Source: Ypsolopha sequella
Lineage: Eukaryota > Arthropoda > Insecta > Lepidoptera > Ypsolophidae
DNA: 64,000 bases
Direction: 5' to 3'
Assembly (NCBI GenBank): GCA_934047225.1
Contig: OW204000.1
Location: 16,944,001-17,008,000 of the forward strand
The number at the start of each line of letters is the position of its first letter. The first letter of the stretch is position 1. Below are positions 29,301-35,152 of the stretch, piece by piece. The translations under genes were made by a program, and so were the position numbers. The notes beneath the pieces are model-generated. The model searched no databases. It saw nothing but the letters and a program-made list of their open reading frames with translations, and was not told where the DNA came from.

Positions 29301-31712
29301 CAAGACAAAGACAGGCTTTATTCCAGAGGAGCATACTCTACTTTTCACACCTTCTGCGAGACAATAAAAAGCTCGACATTTTTTATCAACATTAATAATT
29401 CACTAAAATTCACTGACAATCACAGCACCAAACACCGTCTTTTGTTTCACATTCTTTGTAAACACTTTTTTTCTTTTTGTTGAATTCTGCTTATTTACAA
29501 TCCCATATGGGCATTTGTTTTCCACGAGTTTCCACACGAATTTGACTTTAAATAACTTTAATCCCTAGGGATTTTCATATAACTTTATATCCCTTGAGGT
29601 ATAATGCGTCGTTACTTTACGTTGAGGTTGCATGATATGTAATTGGACATTGTCGAGCAGGTGGTGTGAAAATAATTATTCTACCACAAGTTTATGATTA
29701 TTGAAATGTAAATATATGCCTAACTCCGCCCATTCGATTAGTCTTGCTAAGAAGAAGGGCAAGACCGACTCAGCTTTCTAAAAGTAATCTTTTTTGGTAC
29801 AACCAGACAGTACAACAACATGTTCAAATAAATGAATGCATTTAAAATTGTAAACAAAACAGAAATACAAACCTGATCAGGATTTTCATCAGAGAATGTG
29901 ATGGATGTGAGCTTGTAGTCTTGTAGCAGAAGATATTCATTGATCAGGAAATTAAGGGCTCTCTTCTCATGAGGCTTCAAGGATCTCTGATCATTCTTAT
30001 CTTTGGAAGTTTTATCTAATGCTGAATCCCCATCTGAAATTATTGTCGACAATGTTAGGTGAAACTAAGTCAACTGCCCTATGTACAGACAAAAAATTGG
30101 TTGCATAATTCGATTCAAGGATATAGAAACAGGCTGTGATTTGAAAGTATATAAAAAGCAATATACTAAAATATAATTAACCTGCAAAGTGGCAGGAGGA
30201 ACAATCATGCCAGAAGTCTATTGTGAATAAATATTTTGTTATTGAGAATGAAATGTTGATAGTGATCTTTTCTAGAAATAAGGTTGCAACTGAACCCTTT
30301 CAAGAACAATAAGAATAAGAAAAACAACTCATTTTACATTATTATCTATACAAAAGTGTAGACTGTACAACTTGAAATTTTGAAATTTGGCAGGTAGATT
30401 ATTTATACATTGCAGGCTTTTGAAGTTTTTATACAGAGTATTGAAGTATGACACCCCAGATGTGTGGAGACTTTGGCAAAGTGATAGTTAGTGATTTATA
30501 AAAACAACTTTTATTTTTTTTTTAAACTTACCGGCAAACTGAGTAAGGTTTGCTCGCAAAGAGTTAATAGTTTCCCTCGCCTTTCGCAGCTCAAACTCAA
30601 GGACTGCGACATCACCACCACTTCCACCTCTGTCACCTCCCCCATCCTCAGAATATCTGGCTGTGTCCAGGGAGTCTAAGGTGGCTTGGCTAGGAGTTCT
30701 CTCTGTTTATAAAAAAACTTTTCCTTATATTGTCTAGATCCAAAGAAAATACAAAGATAAAAATAGTTCTGTGAGTCTAGACAACCTTGTTTGGTTGCCT
30801 GTAATCTCTTTGCTATCAAGAATAAGTATAAAATATTGGTTCTTGAAAGGCAGAATGAGATAAACTTTTCATTGAGATGAAATTAATCTAACATAACGGT
30901 TTTCAAAATTTTTATGTTTCTTTCTATATTGTGATGTTCTTTGTAGTAAGTTCACACTTGAGAATTCAAGTTAGGCATAATTTAAGCAGAAAAACTTTCA
31001 GTAAGTATTTTCGCTTAAAACTAGATATGGGTGGTGGAACTAATGTGCACAGACATTTATAGGAACCCAGATCAAAAGGCTTTGATTTATTGAATTTATA
31101 CCGCACTCATGGCATAGTCAGGGTGTATTATGGGGGGGGCACAGAGGGGCCTAGTAGGAGCCCACCTGACAAAAACTTAGTTTTGTTCAAAATTATGTTT
31201 TTTTTAATGTAATTTCCATAGGAATCGTAAATCACTTAATACATATAATATGAAATTTCTTTTAGTCACACATTAATGTTGGGTCAGTCACTTTCTTGGT
31301 TGTAACTTAAATATATTTGATAAATTTTGCTGTGGGGTTTTCCGGGTTGGGGGCTTTCAGGTGACAATATCCAAAGAAAACGATTTTGAAAAAATTAAGG
31401 GCTACTCCAAGTTATTTCATGATCATAAATATAATGAACACATGCTATCTGCATCTCTGCATGATATAAGATAAAGCACTTACGCATAGACCCAAATTCT
31501 GAAGCTCTGGAGACATGTTGTTCAAAATTGCCTGGGTTTGAGAAGAACTCTCTCAGCTGTGGGAGTTCTTTCCCGCTCTCGACCAGCTCAGTGTGGAGCT
31601 CCAAGGCTGTCAGGAAGTAGGAGTCCTTGAGCAACTTCGTTGCTATATCCTCGTAAGTGAAATGAGGAGCAGAAGTAAATGAGCTGTCTTCCAAACCTTT
31701 GTAAGGATTCAT
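5072..31712 (-). CDS. RELCH: RELCH (KIAA1468): Rab11-binding LisH, coiled-coil and HEAT protein; 16 coding exons
   Basis: The coordinates span the whole split coding region. Exons, high to low: 31712-31484, 30702-30532, 30033-29873, 28897-28676, 28131-27812, 25796-25608, 22352-22190, 21457-21286, 19964-19593, 18048-17700, 16366-16082, 13264-13146, 12274-12118, 10267-10044, 7811-7682, 5315-5072. All junctions are GT-AG with matching phases, giving 3507 nt and 1168 aa (human about 1216). Seen: a LisH-like N terminus (LTALELHTEL, SNPGNFE), a second LisH segment (EKRALNFL, YKLTSITFSDEN, residues about 156-185), WDDVGL, a coiled coil (about 262-290), then a helical HEAT-type region to the C terminus. 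In vertebrates RELCH binds RAB11 and OSBP and promotes cholesterol transfer from recycling endosomes to the trans-Golgi. That role here is inferred from family. One stretch of about 36-40 residues present in the vertebrate protein between exons 14 and 15 was not found. Confidence 0.92.
5459..5560. repeat. Fragment of dispersed repeat family G in RELCH intron 15
   Basis: Contains 'cacccacgtttcaccgacga' followed by 'taattacgtc'. Related copies are at 23930-23970, 53420-53520 and 60970-61075 (inverted 'tcggtgaaacgcgggtg'). Confidence 0.55.
5699..6257 (+). mobile_element. Non-LTR retrotransposon 3' fragment with (GAATT)n tail
   Basis: The frame at 5699-6004 carries YNNAFRMLMRLPRF.SAKEMF, typical of the C-terminal end of insect non-LTR reverse transcriptase polyproteins. 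An AT-rich 3' UTR follows and ends in a GAATT microsatellite at about 6236-6257, as LINE tails often do. It is 5' truncated. It lies in RELCH intron 15 in antisense orientation. Confidence 0.75.
6363..7318. repeat. Long inverted repeat in RELCH intron 15
   Basis: The left arm at about 6363-6470 (AAGTTTTAGCGTCCCTGTTA, GAAAAGTAGCAAAAAGTCG) is repeated inverted at about 7218-7318 (CGACTTTTTGCTACTTTTC, AACAGGGACGCTAAAACTT). About 750 bases of AT-rich sequence lie between the arms. It could be a foldback element or two opposite copies of one repeat. Confidence 0.7.
7682..7811 (-). CDS. RELCH: RELCH exon 15
   Basis: The acceptor AATCTGCAG leads to a frame reading AVFLLCALCHRAPLSSESL and continuing TPGLQLVAHHARDHPQ. 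Donor GTAAAT. The pattern aligns with the vertebrate segment YSALSCCFISEDLMVNHFLP. The phase (2 bases in, 2 left over) agrees with exons 14 and 16. Confidence 0.82.
7895..8329 (-). mobile_element. Non-LTR retrotransposon C-terminal reverse transcriptase fragment
   Basis: The open frame encodes LRWCGHMRRMPEDGMAKRIL followed by ELRSGKRKQGGQFLRFKDV, the classic C-terminal part of endonuclease/reverse-transcriptase polyproteins. It ends with a C2H2 zinc finger (CSLCNRTF....HMRAH). It is truncated and located in RELCH intron 14, sense to the gene. Confidence 0.85.
8357..8900. mobile_element. Tc1-type remnant with long inverted ends and TA duplication
   Basis: The ends read CACTGGTGGACATAAAAATC on both strands, flanked by TA at 8355-8356 and 8901-8902. 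The inverted arms run about 120 bases. Internally, the minus strand at 8645-8700 encodes NRLQAVIRARGGNTKY followed by a stop, the usual C terminus of Tc1-family transposases. The remainder of the transposase has been lost. Confidence 0.88.
8903..9170 (-). mobile_element. tRNA-derived SINE (family S1) with tRNA-like head
   Basis: On the minus strand 9048-8976 reads like a tRNA: box A TGGCGAATTGGTAGCGC, a five-pair anticodon stem CTTGT/ACAAG, box B GGTTCGAATCC. The acceptor arms GGAACCT and CCCGGGG do not pair, so it is not a working tRNA. The body ('gagtgcattacaaactag', 'gagtattcatagcgatgg') recurs at 59885-60035 and 43590-43640. Confidence 0.75.
9653..9866. repeat. Palindromic MITE-like repeat
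   Basis: The left arm GTAGTTTCACTTTATTTATG and ACCGG core at 9665-9700 is inverted at 9810-9845 (CATAAATAAAGTGAAACTAC). The outer sequence 'tagttaaaagttgtacag' matches inverted 'ctatacaagtgcttttaactc' less well. Located in RELCH intron 14. Confidence 0.7.
10044..10267 (-). CDS. RELCH: RELCH exon 14
   Basis: The acceptor TTTCCCTAACAG is chosen because the upstream AG (CTAACCCCAG) would bring an in-frame TAA in the phase set by exon 13. The frame starts SVRESAITAWGGVARACVSR, matching vertebrate SVRIATIPAFGTIMETVIQR. It ends TADSNSTVVTEK before donor GTAATT. A helical HEAT-type segment. Confidence 0.87.
10560..11370. other. RELCH intron 13 sequence with no recognised feature
   Basis: AT-rich sequence without a plausible exon, palindrome or known repeat that I could identify. 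Confidence 0.4.
11515..11905. mobile_element. Repeat family C, copy 1 (about 390 bp)
   Basis: The unit starts TTTTTCAATGCA and runs through 'ctcgtaaaggcc', 'aatggttggctaacctgca' and 'cacactatgcattgaaaaa'. It then continues into a second small palindrome bounded by 'acgggcgtaagagcaataaa' and 'tttattccttttcgccct'. Further copies lie at 56504-56899 and 58686-59028. Non-coding; MITE-like. Confidence 0.75.
12118..12274 (-). CDS. RELCH: RELCH exon 13
   Basis: The frame contains GATIRVYIANLICEVISVTD and continues ..ILPAILALLHDADA. It aligns with the vertebrate HEAT segment VRCTAARMFELLV..RVVPALITLSSDPE. Donor GTAAGT. Two in-frame acceptors six bases apart (TTTTCAG and TTACAG) are both usable. Confidence 0.87.
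12470..12797. repeat. Repeat family D, copy 1
   Basis: About 330 bases closely matching 20380-20700 in the same orientation, sharing 'gtagacgaatgtgcttttat', 'aaaaaattaatacggg', 'gattgtattgtcctc' and 'gagcgtgcaccttatagcga'. Both copies are in RELCH introns. Class unknown. Confidence 0.75.
12819..13081. mobile_element. Palindromic MITE-1, copy 1 (TA-flanked)
   Basis: The ends CAAGGTGACTTTTTGATCAT and its complement are flanked by TA. The internal inverted blocks include 'gtgaaattcgt' and 'agtgattcac'. Other copies are at 24358-24619, 45377-45496 (half only) and 61108-61373. This copy lies 65 bases downstream of the RELCH exon 12 donor. A mariner-type origin is inferred from the TA flank. Confidence 0.8.
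13146..13264 (-). CDS. RELCH: RELCH exon 12
   Basis: The acceptor TTGTATTTCAG and donor GTGAGT bound 119 nt. The frame reads WIMYSSIRGLPVKVFSVPLK and continues WVAKNKSDGLNEYLQHLRE. Similarity to the vertebrate protein is weak (region of SLKASFVELGANPAYHELL), but phases on both sides fit exactly and there is no stop. Confidence 0.75.
13366..13604. repeat. Palindromic MITE-like repeat
   Basis: ACCCCCGGTTTCTGAAAGG at about 13368 is matched by CCTTTCAGAAACCGGGGGT at 13579. The neighbouring arms 'gttaacagtagattaaaa' and 'tttaatctactgttaac' also match. In RELCH intron 11, about 100 bases upstream of the exon 12 acceptor. Confidence 0.75.
13640..15620. repeat. Dispersed repeat H interrupted by the mariner-type element
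   Basis: The segments 13640-13908 and 15213-15560 together match the continuous sequence at 54300-54780: 'accgcgattctgcgct', 'acgccccctttt', 'tttttcgtgaaatt', then 'ttataaataaagacg', 'aaagtattgtgtgcaact'. The second copy is the pre-insertion state of this one. Confidence 0.8.
13909..15212 (-). mobile_element. Decayed mariner/Tc1-superfamily transposon (1304 bp)
   Basis: The ends are CAGGGTGGCCCAAAATAACG and CACCGTGGCCCAAAATAACT, flanked by TA (13907-13908, 15213-15214). The minus strand carries a helix-turn-helix start (15050: MSVQRGAIISLHDRGKRQ) and transposase motifs IVFSDEKS, QQDFAPAHTT and YSPDLNPMDY. About 40 residues separate the second acidic residue from that of NPMD, nearer the DD41D-type group than classical DD34D mariners. 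At least two in-frame stops (one just before FQQD) make it a pseudogene. Confidence 0.9.
16082..16366 (-). CDS. RELCH: RELCH exon 11
   Basis: The acceptor TTTCTTTACAG and donor GTAAGT bound 285 nt. The frame includes LITLFNSYVDNFGLYFTRNI and ends VTILPALEDKGELGAFLQK, aligning with the vertebrate segment ..FSRFFWRLCRTFGKIF..GVLTCYIQEEDRKLLVGFL. A MITE begins only 66 bases upstream of its acceptor. Confidence 0.88.
16432..16678. mobile_element. Palindromic MITE-3, copy 1 (TA-flanked)
   Basis: The left end is CAAGGTGTAACCATATTTGA and the right arm is 'tcaaatatggttacaccttt' followed by 'ctgctacatgttg'. The second copy at 58260-58498 has the full left end with 'cagaaaggtgtaac'. TA flanks are at 16430-16431 and 16679-16680. 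Partial copies occur near 28920-28950 and 24305-24350. Confidence 0.8.
16681..16914. mobile_element. Palindromic MITE-5 abutting MITE-3
   Basis: 'taaggtcaaatttaatcaac' at the left matches inverted 'gttgattaaatttcacttta' at the right, with 'atactggagactcgg' and 'aggttcaatgat' inside. Relatives form the 3' halves of the repeats at 22629-22740 and 25995-26118. Non-coding. Confidence 0.65.
17036..17171. mobile_element. Palindromic MITE-2, copy 1 (TA-flanked)
   Basis: AAGCCGATTCTGAAGGCTTT at the left is perfectly inverted at the right, and the palindrome covers about 50 bases per arm. TA flanks both ends. Copies at 23403-23565 and 39534-39696 have longer centres. Confidence 0.8.
17214..17647. mobile_element. 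Inverted-terminal element of about 434 bp
   Basis: Perfect 20-bp inverted ends ACATATGAAGGGTAAGCGGG. The interior is AT-rich and non-coding. No clear target duplication. In RELCH intron 10, ending 53 bases before the exon 10 donor. Confidence 0.65.
17700..18048 (-). CDS. RELCH: RELCH exon 10
   Basis: The acceptor TTCTTTTCCAG and donor GTAAGT bound 349 nt. The frame begins KFSSDLCSRIITNLSKSSAD and ends VVWEELTWFIHV, matching vertebrate SHLILTLLNKIEKLL... and ..GWESLLWVVNQL. It lies in the HEAT-type region. Confidence 0.88.
18080..18375. repeat. Dispersed repeat, inverted relative of the 1930-2810 cluster
   Basis: Contains 'ctgatgccgggctcgactg', 'ggaccgatggatggcggta' and 'aaaggcttatgtccaacag'. 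It starts about 30 bases upstream of the RELCH exon 10 acceptor. Confidence 0.75.
18480..19560. other. RELCH intron 9 sequence, little recognisable
   Basis: AT-rich. One possible LINE/SINE tail fragment is at 19135-19210 ('tttcgacccacttgttg'). No exon seen. Confidence 0.4.
19593..19964 (-). CDS. RELCH: RELCH exon 9
   Basis: The acceptor TCTCTTCTAG and donor GTAACT bound 372 nt, the longest RELCH exon. The frame reads ACLIVKWGGSGEVLSSIAEL, RRILASQICVSIAPYVSIEL, and ends VPVLARSALIAG. It aligns with vertebrate CVAFARHVG...RRLLVAESCGALAPYLPKEI. HEAT-type helices. Confidence 0.9.
20380..20700. repeat. Repeat family D, copy 2
   Basis: Matches 12470-12797 in the same orientation over about 320 bases with scattered substitutions. 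Confidence 0.75.
21024..21251. repeat. Two-copy 114-bp tandem duplication beside RELCH exon 8
   Basis: The units 21024-21137 and 21138-21251 differ at about four positions. Each ends with 'tagcgtgtccgggattatct', which also occurs with one mismatch at the 5' end and acceptor of exon 8 (21440-21460). The array lies 35 bases past the exon 8 limit, in intron 8. Confidence 0.85.
21286..21457 (-). CDS. RELCH: RELCH exon 8
   Basis: The acceptor ATTTGTTGTAG and donor GTGAGT bound 172 nt. The frame reads IIPHTLVSRRCEAAALIACT and ends LLKKPDAAETRIICEG, matching vertebrate HIVPNVLLAKREELIPLILC..LFNLIKRPDDEQRQMIL. Higher GC than the flanking introns. Confidence 0.9.
21486..21570 (+). mobile_element. tRNA-derived SINE head just upstream of exon 8 acceptor
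   Basis: Box A-like TTTGGTGTAGTGGTTTGAA and box B-like GGGTTCAAATCC at tRNA spacing. It lacks a foldable acceptor stem. It is antisense in RELCH intron 7, only about 30 bases from the splice acceptor. Confidence 0.65.
21850..22170. repeat. Dispersed repeat fragment ('gggtcccgtt..ggatcccta' type)
   Basis: Contains 'acagacaaacagaaagcag' and ends 'cttacggatccctaaaa', related to 'ggttccgt...ggaacccta' repeats at 9560-9640, 43870-43930, 59245-59540 and 63815-63895. These look like one very common dispersed family. Confidence 0.5.
22190..22352 (-). CDS. RELCH: RELCH exon 7
   Basis: The acceptor GTTTCCAG and donor GTCAGT bound 163 nt. The frame reads LPNSLKVSILNWCCETLNIN and ends VLLTLLADTLLR. Position and pattern match the vertebrate stretch FHQALLSFCRMSADSRLGYE...LMLGR, though identity is low. 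Confidence 0.82.
22446..22745. repeat. Repeat family E, copy 1
   Basis: Begins in an ATTCAA-type simple repeat, then 'tagtttattttgcaaag', and ends in 'acccataccggagacccgg' and 'gagcccccagcacgaatt'. The second copy at 25826-26118 is in the same orientation. Confidence 0.75.
23403..23565. mobile_element. Palindromic MITE-2, copy 2
   Basis: TA-flanked palindrome with AAGCCGATTCTGAAGGCTTT ends and a centre 27 bases longer than copy 1. Confidence 0.8.
24358..24619. mobile_element. Palindromic MITE-1, copy 2
   Basis: TA-flanked ends CAAGGTGACTTTTTGATTAT and the complement of ATGATCAAAAAGTCACCTTG. Nearly identical to 12819-13081. Confidence 0.82.
24861..25392. mobile_element. Foldback element with arms of about 170 bp
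   Basis: The left arm at 24861-25030 (AGAGCTAGCGACCAAATCGG, GGCCGCGGGCGGTGGATGCG) is nearly perfectly inverted at 25221-25392 (CCGATTTGGTCGCTAGCTCT). About 190 bases separate the arms. TAGAC occurs at both outer borders but leaves two unmatched bases on the left. The open frame across it is an artefact of the repeat. In RELCH intron 6. Confidence 0.8.
25608..25796 (-). CDS. RELCH: RELCH exon 6
   Basis: The acceptor GTCTTACAG and donor GTAATT bound 189 nt. The frame includes SSPRRPSSVTTLDETLSIND and ends LETSSKEMWIDR, a low-complexity polar linker in the position of the vertebrate segment with SPNSFPRRERE. Phase fits exon 5 only with its GTATGT donor. Assignment rests on splice sites and phase. 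Confidence 0.78.
25826..26118. repeat. Repeat family E, copy 2
   Basis: Matches 22446-22745, including 'acccataccggagacccgg' and 'gcccccagcacgaat'. It starts 30 bases upstream of the RELCH exon 6 acceptor. Confidence 0.75.
26620..27215 (+). mobile_element. LINE 3' fragment and tail
   Basis: 27060-27200 holds 'ggttgtctggaagagatcgc', 'gcgataaggccgcctgt' and a TTG-repeat tail after 'aataaagttgta', a 3' UTR layout typical of abundant lepidopteran LINEs. The upstream part (26620-26850) has 'agaagagccccttccctgcc', probably from the same or another element. Confidence 0.6.
27355..27612. repeat. Repeat with GGGCGCC inverted blocks
   Basis: The left part has 'cagtggcggcgttaggg' and 'gcccagggcgcc'. 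The right part has 'gcccagggcgccgttaatg' and 'aaaaccggcact'. Inverted GGGCGCC blocks suggest a degraded DNA element. No target duplication could be found. Confidence 0.5.
27812..28131 (-). CDS. RELCH: RELCH exon 5
   Basis: The acceptor ATAATTTTCAG and donor GTATGT bound 320 nt. The frame starts LLIQAEEIELLKQKIIALET, a coiled coil matching vertebrate MLVQKLEDKISLLNSEKWSL, then a polar stretch ending DSDKTVG. Two other GT sites (GTAGGC, GTACCT) keep phase 0 but would not fit exon 6. Confidence 0.83.
28140..28675. other. RELCH intron 4, AT-rich
   Basis: A short TA-rich microsatellite lies at about 28327-28350. No repeat family or exon recognised. Confidence 0.4.
28676..28897 (-). CDS. RELCH: RELCH exon 4
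   Basis: The acceptor ATAATTTTAG and donor GTGAGA bound 222 nt in phase 0. The frame begins DFEDWDDVGLIMPRPSSLVS, the direct continuation of exon 3 and a strong match to vertebrate DFELWDDVGLNIPKPPDL. It ends in an acidic linker, LEPETDWSHE. Confidence 0.9.
28930..29760. other. RELCH intron 3 with small repeats
   Basis: Holds two copies of 'ctgccactagcggc' (about 29119 and 29155) and a GC-rich patch with 'cctgagcgtaacgaggg' and 'cctgagcgtagcgagc' (29240-29295). No exon. Confidence 0.4.
29873..30033 (-). CDS. RELCH: RELCH exon 3 (second LisH segment)
   Basis: The acceptor AATTTCAG and donor GTTTGT bound 161 nt. The frame has EKRALNFLINEYLLLQDYKL followed by TSITFSDENPDQ, almost the vertebrate LisH sequence. 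LisH motifs mediate dimerisation. Confidence 0.93.
30532..30702 (-). CDS. RELCH: RELCH exon 2
   Basis: The acceptor TTATAAACAG and donor GTAAGT bound 171 nt. The frame reads RTPSQATLDSLDTARYSEDG, a glycine-rich turn, then VAVLEFELRKARETINSLRA, matching vertebrate TLDSLDFARYSDD and VAVLEFELRKAKETIQALRA (first coiled coil). Confidence 0.92.
31484..31712 (-). CDS. RELCH: RELCH exon 1 (start codon, LisH-like)
   Basis: ATG at 31712-31710 opens MNPYKGLEDSS. The frame then has YEDIATKLLKDSYFLTALEL and LPQLREFFSNPGNFE, matching vertebrate IAAQLLRDQYLLTALELHTE. Donor GTAAGT. The N terminus is shorter than the human glycine-rich leader. Confidence 0.92.
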
Positions 31713-32660
31713 AGTAAAGTTCTCGTCTCACATATCACCAGAATTAACTTTTACGGTTAAACTACGGTTTACTTTTCTTTAGTAATCAACTCATTATTTT
31801 ACGATGAGGAAGGAAATTACATAGAGAAAATGGAAATTAAATTAGTCGATGTTTTGCAAACTCCGTCGGTCTCTGAGAGTTCTGAGACAGAAATTGACAG
31901 AACAGAATGACAGAACAGAATAAAGTTTTAATAACGGGAAATGAGAGCCCTCTCGCGGTTCATTTGTCCCAATAGATACAGCATTAATACCTATGGATGG
32001 ACGTTATTTCAGATAGCTAGTTATAATAACTAGCTACGAGGCAGGTAGACGAATAACTAGTTTCGAGTTATACGATAAACTAGTGATTTTGGTAACGTGT
32101 TGGACGTTCGTAGACTTAATGAAAAGTGCAAAGAGTGTTTGACACGAAACGAAACTGTTATGTTGAAAGTGCCACAATGCAGTTTGTACAATACAATGCT
32201 ACACGCACATCTTTTACAATATTGTTGTTAACTATTGTTTGTTTCGGGCTTACCCTACCGGCTGATCTCAGCAATAAAAATAACAGTTTTTGATTGTTAT
32301 AAGACTTCTAAGTCAAAGCGGCCGGCCGAAGGTTTTTATTATATGAAACAAATGCTTTATTTCATGTAAGGTCCTTTGTTGGCGAGCCGAGAGTTTCGAA
32401 AGTACACGTGTGTAAGTAAGACTATAATAAAAATTAAAGATAAGTTTAACGTGGTAATTATTTTCAAATACGGTTTTGTTGTTAGATGGCTCATGAAAGG
32501 AGGGTCATTTATTTAATTTTGTTACGAAAGTTACGTTCGTTAATTTTTTTGTTATATTTTTACTTAGTTTCTTAAATATAGTGTAGGTCGTGTAAAAAGC
32601 CGTAAATATTTTTTTTTCCGTCATGTCTCAATTTTGTGAGAGTTTTTCCAAAAACGAGAG
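31713..32660. other. Upstream region of RELCH
   Basis: Probable 5' UTR and promoter of RELCH (minus strand) lie within the first few hundred bases. There is no reliable core promoter motif. A repeat of 'aactagctacgagg'/'ataactagttt' type is near 32020-32070. No other gene seen. Confidence 0.4.
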
Positions 32661-32860
32661 TTTCAACAATATCTATATTTTTTATTTTGGGTATTTTTCT
32701 AGCTATTTTAGTTTTTTTATATAAAATTACTTTTATCCCTTTCACCCTGAATCCCTTCTCGCACTGCCCATTTTTTAGCCTGGAGTGACAGTAACAAAAA
32801 TAATATTTAGATTTCTTAAGAATGGGAAATAAATAAATCATAATTTGTCTGAGTTGGTAA

Positions 32861-33662
32861 AGGTCTACCAGAATCTCATGGCAAATGGGGAAATAAAACT
32901 TTGTGGTGTGCAATACTGGGGAAATTGGATTAAACGATCTTGATACTGTTTATTTTTTATTTAGGTCTAGTATTAATGAACATGAAGTATATTAGTTATG
33001 TGTATGAAAGAATGAAAAATAAATAAATCATAAATCACTTTGTTTACTAATTTATTTTATAGTATAAAATAAAAGGATATAGAATTCAATTATACGAATA
33101 ACTTAACACCTCATTCAGAACTAGAAAACGGTTTCAAGACTTCTACTTCTATTTCTTGTTATGAAGATGATCTTGATGAAGATAAAGAGGTATTTATTAT
33201 AAATCGCCCTATTATAAAAATTTTCCCCCCTCCTGTTTTTAACAGGCGTGGAAAACACACCATTATTCATTGTGCCCTCACTTACGATTCGCCGTATAGT
33301 AATACTGGAAACCCCTGTAAAGAAGTCACAATTAAGTATCTAAGAAAAATAAAACTAAAAAAGTATCAAAACAACTCACTCCAACTTACCGGTCAACTCT
33401 ACCACGCGCTTTAAAATAGATGATTGAGTTTGATTAACACCTTCTTCTTCCTTTATTTTATGATAAACATTGAAAACAATATTTCTCGCTTGAGATCGAA
33501 GTGGCTTTTTCGACATTTTCACAAAAACAACCAATTGTAAGAAGATAATCACAAAATCTCAGCAGCTTTCGTTCTTTGATTTGACAGGTAACACTGTGAC
33601 ATTGCCATATAAAAATCTATTTTTTGTTTATTTTTTAAATGCCATGAGATTCTGGTAGACCT
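32861..33662 (-). mobile_element. Inverted-ended element carrying a two-exon helix-turn-helix transposase fragment
   Basis: The ends AGGTCTACCAGAATCTCATG are inverted at 32861 and 33662. The minus strand has ATG at 33516 (MSKKPLRSQARNIVFNVYHK), a donor at 33391 (GTAAGT) and an acceptor TTTACAG. The next frame (starting about 33321) reads GVSSITIRRIVSEGTMNNGV. This is the HTH N terminus of a Tc1/IS630-like transposase family found in insects. The catalytic part is absent. Confidence 0.7.
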
Positions 33663-34237
33663 ATATTACTTATTTTTTTGATGTAACTGCATTGTAACAA
33701 AACTTGTTTATTTCAAACACTTGGAATACACTGCTTGGAATAAGTAACGAAGTCAAACACTAGTCACGTAATATTTTCATTTCGTAAATATAATACTTCT
33801 GAGAATCAATTTGCCTATAACATCACCGGTTGAAGGAAAAGAAACTAATTACTAAAATAACTAGTTTTAAAACAGTTGATGCCTTCGACGTCACCGGTTC
33901 CATTACGTTTCGCAAAAATCGCGTAACGACCCATATACCTCAGCATCGAACTATACCTACCGTCGTCATCTCGCGATCGGCTCTGAAATAAATATTTATT
34001 CGTACATGTAAAGCTATCTACAGGTATGTTCTCTGTAGGAATAAAAGTTGTCTAGTTCTTGATAGCGCGAAATGCGCTTTTTACTTTTAATAATGTATGA
34101 GCCATTTTGTGAAATAAAAGCGCATTTCCTATTATCATGAACTGTCATTTTACTGCATCTAATTAAAAGTAGGAATTTAAATACCGGTCTATCAGTTGAG
34201 AGTTTAAGAAGCTAACGAGATCTAGGTTAACTCATAC

Positions 34238-34334
34238 CCCGCGTTCCGAAATAGAATTATTTCGCTAAAATCGATTACGAAAGTATGAAGTGAATGGCTT
34301 ATGATCCATTGTAATTCTATTACGGACCGCAGGG
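34238..34334. mobile_element. 98-bp palindromic MITE, CCCTGCG family, copy 2
   Basis: Same unit as 65-162, with CCCGCGTTCCGAAATAG at the left and GGACCGCAGGG at the right. Located about 820 bases upstream of the CEP135 start. Confidence 0.8.
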
Positions 34335-34374
34335 ATAGACTACTATGGGTGTGGCCATCAGATTAAACGAAATA

Positions 34375-34830
34375 AACTCACAAGGCTATCCGGTACGGTC
34401 ATCAGATCACAATAACTATGACAGAAATAAATTTCTATGTTTGAACACTTGGCGATATATCCATCGCAAGGAGTTATAAATTAACATTATATCATTGCAG
34501 TATAGAAACGCAGAAAAAGAAGTAAACCTAGATGTGAGGAGCTCTGACGACTACTATAAACACCCACGACTTGGTCATGACCCTCAGCAAACGTCAAAAA
34601 TCGTAGGGAAAAATTTGGGTGTCAAACGTGATTGTGCAGCTAGCTTCAGGTCACTATAAACCACCATGGTATGTACTATGGTGGTAAGTTTGGTCAGCTT
34701 TCTTACATAACCAATTTACCCACTACCAACTTTTCCCCACGATTTTTGACGTTTGTTGAGGGTTATGACCGAATTCTGGGTGTTTTTAGTGGTAAATAGT
34801 AGTTTATTGTGATCTGATGATTCAGCTCAT
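34375..34830. repeat. Imperfect long palindrome, family P
   Basis: 'catcagatcacaataactat' at 34390 pairs with 'agtttattgtgatctgatga' at 34801. Inner blocks 'gtcatgaccctcagcaaacg' and 'gtttgttgagggttatgacc' also pair. Related sequence lies at 48565-48750 and 46520-46700. Non-coding. Confidence 0.65.
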
Positions 34831-35152
34831 GGGCAGAAGCGGTTCATGCAGTTTGATGTGGTGTTTGTTTATGTTCGTAATAAATAAATCGTATTGACGC
34901 AGTTGATGCGCAAATTGGACCAATTTTGACGCACGTCACGCTTAATGCGGAATGCCGAACGAACATTACCCTAGTAATCTGTGAACAACAAATTGTCAAA
35001 ACAAACAAAACTGCCCCAAAAACGGCCAAATGTTTTATTTATTTCTAAAAGTATTAGGTATAGGTATTTTGCCTTAAATACGTCGATTATGTGATTGATT
35101 TTACAGTTTATATTAATCAAAACTCATACAGATAAGATTCTTTGTTATATGC

